The position numbers were made by a program, and so were the translations under genes. The notes beneath the pieces were generated by a model. The model saw only the letters and a program-made list of their open reading frames with translations. It ran no database searches and was not told the origin of the DNA. This document shows, piece by piece, positions 58,430 to 61,030 of a stretch of DNA of 61,030 bases (positions within the stretch are counted from its first letter, which is position 1; every line of letters begins with the position of its first letter). The stretch covers positions 1 to 61,030 of IMG/VR virus record IMGVR_UViG_3300025849_000037; one strand, written 5' to 3'. This DNA is from a virus.

Positions 58430-58766
58430 CGTCTTCTGTGTTTTTGTTGATGAAGTTCATCCAATCCTCTGAAGTCCAATCCTCCGTGTCACGCAGGTCG
58501 GTAGGTAGAGACGGTGAGTCCATCTGTTGGTAGTACTGTACAGCGATAGAAAGAACCTCATCGAGTTCCTCTTCGTCTGCTACTACATAATCTAATACTG
58601 TTTTAAGTTTTGCTTCGCTATCTTCCCCTTCAGTGTAGATACCACCGATGAAACAGGAGACCCATTGATTTTCGAGCTCGTACTTCTGTACAAGGGCTTT
58701 GATGCCCTCTAGCTTTTCAGCTACCTCGTCGAAAAACTCTTGCGGAGCTTCTTGATAATTGCTCAT
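58413..58766 (-). CDS. Acidic hypothetical protein, 117 aa
   Basis: The first gene of the minus-strand packaging operon. It is strongly acidic and helical (many Glu/Asp), with Trp-Thr-Ser-Glu-Asp-Trp near the end. It is transcribed from the promoter facing the gene at 58827. Function unknown. Confidence 0.6.
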   Translation of the reverse strand: MSNYQEAPQEFFDEVAEKLEGIKALVQKYELENQWVSCFIGGIYTEGEDSEAKLKTVLDYVVADEEELDEVLSIAVQYYQQMDSPSLPTDLRDTEDWTSEDWMNFINKNTEDDGAAN

Positions 58767-58782
58767 TATTTCTGTATATTTA
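58752..58782 (+). promoter_or_regulatory. Promoter of the plus-strand regulator gene
   Basis: TTG at 58752-58754, exactly 20 bases, then TATATTTA at 58775-58782. It points right towards the DNA-binding protein gene at 58827 and lies partly inside the start of the opposing gene. Confidence 0.7.
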
Positions 58783-58790
58783 ATTTATAT

Positions 58791-58804
58791 TGGGTTTATA
58801 CCCA
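58791..58804. promoter_or_regulatory. Operator-like palindrome between opposing promoters
   Basis: TGGGT-TTAT-ACCCA is a 14-base inverted repeat lying exactly between the plus-strand promoter (58752-58782) and the minus-strand promoter (58810-58840), where both transcripts should begin. This is the position of an operator for a small regulator. Confidence 0.65.
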
Positions 58805-58809
58805 TAGTA

Positions 58810-58840
58810 CAAATATACAAAATTAAATGCCGAAGAGCAA
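58810..58840 (-). promoter_or_regulatory. Promoter of the packaging operon
   Basis: On the minus strand TTG (58840-58838), 20 bases, then TATATTTG (58817-58810), a perfect fit. Its TTG lies inside the coding start of the plus-strand regulator, so the two promoters face each other. Confidence 0.75.
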
Positions 58841-59255
58841 GCTACATAAGAAGAAGCTAAACCGTGAGTTTCTACCATTACAGGACAAGTATGTAAAGCG
58901 TAACTACTTGAAGTATTACAACCTGTCTATCAGGGATATGGTAAAGTACACAGACTTATCTAGAGCTGAATTGGAGTTCTTGATGTTTGCTTATGACCTA
59001 GAGTTTTTTGAGATTACTTGGATAGCAGAAGCGTACGGACAGAGTCGTAAGAAGCTATACGAGCGTATCGTGCTTCCTCTTAAGAAGAAAGGCTACCTTC
59101 AGGAATATCTCGGTGTAGGCAAGAACAGTGAGGACGTTGATGTACATTTCAACATAAGGCGTAACGCTCAGAAACTGTCCGTAAGTCATAAAGGTCGCCA
59201 TAATGTTCAGCGTACCTATCGTAAGATAGAGGGAGAAGAGGAGATTAGGTATTAA
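58827..59255 (+). CDS. Putative regulator with helix-turn-helix, 142 aa
   Basis: A basic protein on the plus strand opposite the packaging operon. Residues 35-100 look like a winged helix: LSIRDMVKYTDLSRAELEFLM, ITWIAEAYGQSRKKLYERIVLPLKKKGYLQEYL, where the last segment is recognition helix, wing and strand. The C-terminal 40 residues are basic and unordered. Its gene faces an operator-like palindrome and an opposing promoter, so it may switch the packaging operon and control itself. No family is assigned. Confidence 0.6.
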   Translation: MPKSKLHKKKLNREFLPLQDKYVKRNYLKYYNLSIRDMVKYTDLSRAELEFLMFAYDLEFFEITWIAEAYGQSRKKLYERIVLPLKKKGYLQEYLGVGKNSEDVDVHFNIRRNAQKLSVSHKGRHNVQRTYRKIEGEEEIRY

Positions 59256-59537
59256 GAGAAATACTTGTTGAACTTCCTTATTGCCCAATTTCTGTGCCTT
59301 TGCTGAGGGTAGTTTGCCACTTTCCTTAAGTCCCTTGCTAGTTCCCTCTTTGGTGGTGGTATGAATAAAATATACTCCAAGCAGAACAAACAAAACCGTA
59401 GTTTTGATGCGAAGACGTGCTGCATTAAGATTTGTTTCCAAATTCTTAAGCCATTTCCATTGAGAAACCGTGCTTTCATACCCGAGTAATAATATAATCA
59501 CAAAGGTAGCAATTATTTTATTTAGCTTGTGAACCAT
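59252..59537 (-). CDS. Two-TM membrane protein, possibly frameshifted
   Basis: From the ATG at 59537 the frame gives a TM helix (about residues 7-24), a short coiled segment and a second TM helix (about 48-64), then runs on to 59055 antisense to the regulator gene. In the next frame, IPPPKRELARDLRKVANYPQQRHRNWAIRKFNKYFS forms a natural basic tail that stops at 59252, four bases into the regulator gene's end. The length 59252-59537 is not a multiple of three, so a frameshift near 59370 (real, programmed or sequencing error) would join them. Holin-like shape. Confidence 0.45.
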
Positions 59538-59773
59538 CTCTGCAGCATTAATACAGGGTAAGCAGGGTAATAAGTAACAGCCATCACAGCTAGCCTCCAT
59601 CCTGCCGACTTGTTGTCAAACACTTTAGCGTCTTTCGCCTGTTCCTTTGTAAGGTTGAAGCTTTCGATTTCCTCTTCCGTTAGTTCTCGGAAGCAATCGT
59701 TTGCTATTGTCTTCGCTGTATAATTGTATAAGGCCGCTGCCCCAAATGGTATCGCTAGTATCGTATATATCAT
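59522..59773 (-). CDS. Small membrane protein, 83 aa
   Basis: An N-terminal hydrophobic segment (1-20), a charged middle and a hydrophobic Tyr/Pro segment near the end (65-80). It overlaps the next two-TM gene by 16 bases. With its own promoter, it may belong to a set of small membrane proteins at the genome end (lysis or exclusion). Unknown family. Confidence 0.6.
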   Translation of the reverse strand: MIYTILAIPFGAAALYNYTAKTIANDCFRELTEEEIESFNLTKEQAKDAKVFDNKSAGWRLAVMAVTYYPAYPVLMLQRWFTS

Positions 59774-59776
59774 ACT

Positions 59777-59807
59777 CTAATATACAGAAAAACCCCTGCT
59801 CACACAA
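59777..59807 (-). promoter_or_regulatory. Promoter of the small membrane genes
   Basis: On the minus strand TTG (59807-59805), exactly 20 bases, then TATATTAG (59784-59777), 4 bases before the start at 59773. It overlaps a terminator hairpin at 59791-59812. Confidence 0.7.
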
Positions 59808-59812
59808 GGGTT
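59785..59812 (-). terminator. Terminator-like hairpin between membrane genes
   Basis: On the minus strand AACCC and GGGTT (59812-59791) pair around a 12-base loop and are followed by TTTCTG. The stem is short and the -33 box of the next promoter lies inside its loop. Confidence 0.55.
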
Positions 59813-59904
59813 CTTCGTAGATACTTATCACCTCCTTTCCTTTAAACGCGTTAGCGTTCCGAAATTTTACAATTCCGAACTATAGTAAAGATAAGGTATA
59901 TGTA

Positions 59905-60066
59905 TTAAAAGCTATCCACAAAGGCTGATACTACAGACAGAGCTACTGCTGCAAACACCCCAAAGAATAACGCTGTAGGCAGGTTAGCGCTAACTAGTCC
60001 TGCTGTTACGGCTGAACAGGCGATGCCTTGACCGTACTTTCCTAAAAACTTTTTCATATATTCCAT
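59905..60066 (-). CDS. Two-TM holin-like protein, 53 aa
   Basis: The start at 60066 (MEYMKKFLGKYG) is chosen because upstream codons lie in the -7 region and terminator. Two Ala/Val/Phe-rich helices (about 12-30 and 31-51) form a helical hairpin, a class II holin-like shape. It is a candidate holin for the amidase at 39742, though far from it. No family recognised. Confidence 0.55.
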   Translation of the reverse strand: MEYMKKFLGKYGQGIACSAVTAGLVSANLPTALFFGVFAAVALSVVSAFVDSF

Positions 60067-60072
60067 GGTGTA

Positions 60073-60080
60073 AAGATACA
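60073..60080 (-). promoter_or_regulatory. -7-like box before the two-TM gene
   Basis: TATCTTTA on the minus strand close to the start at 60066. It differs from consensus in the last base and lacks a TTG at 20 bases; weak. Confidence 0.3.
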
Positions 60081-60120
60081 AAAAAAAAGAACCCATCACG
60101 ACGGGGGAAGTAATGGGCTC
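60081..60120 (-). terminator. Terminator before the two-TM gene
   Basis: On the minus strand GAGCCCAT pairs with ATGGGTTC (60120-60089) around a 16-base loop, followed by a run of eight T. It separates the gene at 60177 from the one at 59905. Confidence 0.8.
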
Positions 60121-60176
60121 TAACATCGGCGGCATTAGTCAAGGTAGCGAATTTCTGCCCGCGCTGATGTATACTG

Positions 60177-60383
60177 TTATAATAATCTCTCTAGTATAAG
60201 GATAAGACCCTCAACAGCAGCTATAAGCATAACGATATACTTAGAGTAGTCCGCGCTCTTCGCCTTATCCCCTTTTTTATAACCCTGAAGCTCTGCTTCC
60301 GATTTTATCAAAGCGGTTTCAAGCTCTAGGATGCGCTTACCATTTAGTAGCTCCTCTATCTTTTTATCTTCCTTCTTACCCAT
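60177..60383 (-). CDS. Tail-anchored helical membrane protein, 68 aa
   Basis: A charged coiled-coil helix (5-40) is followed by a C-terminal hydrophobic segment (49-68), so it is probably anchored by its tail. It has a -7 box (60388-60395, TATCTTTG) just upstream and a strong terminator downstream. Unknown role. Confidence 0.6.
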   Translation of the reverse strand: MGKKEDKKIEELLNGKRILELETALIKSEAELQGYKKGDKAKSADYSKYIVMLIAAVEGLILILERLL

Positions 60384-60387
60384 GGTA

Positions 60388-60395
60388 CAAAGATA
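60388..60395 (-). promoter_or_regulatory. -7 box before the tail-anchored protein
   Basis: TATCTTTG on the minus strand, 5 bases before the start at 60383. No TTG at 20 bases. Confidence 0.5.
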
Positions 60396-60861
60396 AGCAA
60401 TTAATACGAGTATACACGGGCCTCATAGAGGAAACCTATCACCCTAATAGATAAATACAATGAAGATAATTAGTAAAACAGCCTTCTATTTAAAAAATAT
60501 ACCGTACCTTTGCCTCAGTATCACATTCGAGAGTGTGAATCACTTGTCTTTCTCACTCTTGTCTTCTTGTGTTGTATCTCATACAAACACACTAATCTTC
60601 ACAAATGTTTAGGGCTAGTTATATTCGTGCACGCACTTGCGTAATCACCTCGTTGATAACAGCCTCTAATAGCACCTTATAAGAAGTGCTTTCTAACGTC
60701 CTATCGGACTGTCCCCCTTATCTACATATTACCATCTCTAGAAAGACGCTCTAACGCGCTCTCATGACACGTCACCCGTCTATTGCAAAATGGAAAAAAG
60801 GTATCGTACCTCTAATAGTGTCTTTTTAAAAAAGTTGTGAGAAATAAATATGGTGGGGATT
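60396..60861. other. Right non-coding region
   Basis: No gene is seen. A plus-strand TACCTTTG box at 60505-60512 is followed by TCACATT-CGAG-AGTGTGA, a 7-pair hairpin near 60520-60537, then pyrimidine-rich sequence with several CTCACT/CTCTA stretches up to the TA run before the terminal repeat. If the genome circularises or the end repeats, a transcript from here could run into the left early region. Confidence 0.5.
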
Positions 60862-61030
60862 ATATATATACACACACGCTACGGAATCGAAACGGAAACG
60901 GAATCCGAACCCCCCTCCCCACGACTGCTGATGATTGGGTCAAATACTTTTGGCTTTTTGGGTCTATGGTCGCAGACTCGCAGCCCCTCATTTAGTCACC
61001 CTTGAATTGAGACGTAGTAAAGACGGGGAC
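60862..61030. repeat. Right copy of imperfect terminal direct repeat
   Basis: This is the partner of bases 1-169, about 97 percent identical and in the same orientation. It is preceded by a TA dinucleotide run shared by both ends. The window stops exactly where the alignment stops, so the true repeat could be longer. Confidence 0.9.

Noticed and set aside
1-61030. CRISPR array, integrase or temperate module
   Set aside because: No regular spacer-repeat array, no tyrosine or serine recombinase motif and no repressor-integrase cluster were seen; the only switch-like region is at 58752-58840.

Overview
This window looks like one complete or near-complete double-stranded DNA phage genome of about 61 kb, infecting a Bacteroidota host, most likely a marine flavobacterium (host level inferred). 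Bases 1-169 recur at 60862-61030 with five substitutions, so the contig closes on itself or carries an imperfect direct terminal repeat. The host inference rests on promoters. Many genes are preceded by the Bacteroidota signature TTG, about 20 bases, then TAnnTTTG (or TATATTAG / TATATTTA), and clear Shine-Dalgarno sequences are rare. A terminase, portal, capsid, amidase and short-tail genes are recognisable. No integrase, tape measure, tail sheath, methyltransferase, RNA polymerase or DNA polymerase was recognised.

Layout. (1) 1-1517 has no convincing gene. Bases 1-757 hold repeats and hairpins; about 758-1480 is GC-rich and dense in nested helices, a candidate large structured RNA. (2) 1518-18507, plus strand, is the early/DNA-metabolism block. 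It has many tiny overlapping genes, an AAA+ ATPase with a partner gene, an ERF annealing protein, a RecE-like nuclease, a small SSB-tailed protein, a lipoprotein, a sigma-factor-like protein, a stand-alone DnaA domain IV-like protein, a DUF5664-like nucleotide pyrophosphohydrolase, a primase-helicase, two further PD-(D/E)XK nucleases and a metallophosphoesterase. Three genes here share a roughly 90-base leader that folds as a three-way junction followed by a hairpin just before the start codon, with compensatory base changes between copies. A fourth gene has the hairpin alone. (3) 18655-39012, minus strand, is the virion block: holin candidate, a 2833-residue polyvalent protein with an HEGFH zinc-protease motif, two further ejection/cargo candidates, a 1312-residue tail stabilisation/muzzle-like protein, two head-tail ring candidates, a virion protein with a histone-like tail, the capsid protein and an acidic scaffold. 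(4) 39137-40155, plus strand, is a small lysis cassette with a T7-lysozyme-like amidase. (5) 40187-58766, minus strand, holds small basic virion-associated proteins, four large fibre genes (one with an S74 chaperone), portal, terminase and a GroES-like co-chaperonin. (6) 58827-60861 holds a plus-strand DNA-binding protein facing the packaging operon across an operator-like palindrome, several small membrane proteins and a non-coding end.

Genes in the virion block are separated by short terminator-promoter units: a hairpin with a U-run ends one gene and the next promoter starts within a few bases. The gene order capsid, rings, large muzzle-like protein, cargo proteins, and the start of the 1312-residue protein, recall crAss-like and related Bacteroidota podoviruses, so a short-tailed virion is the best inference. 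All family names come from visible motifs and memory of the families; no database search was run.
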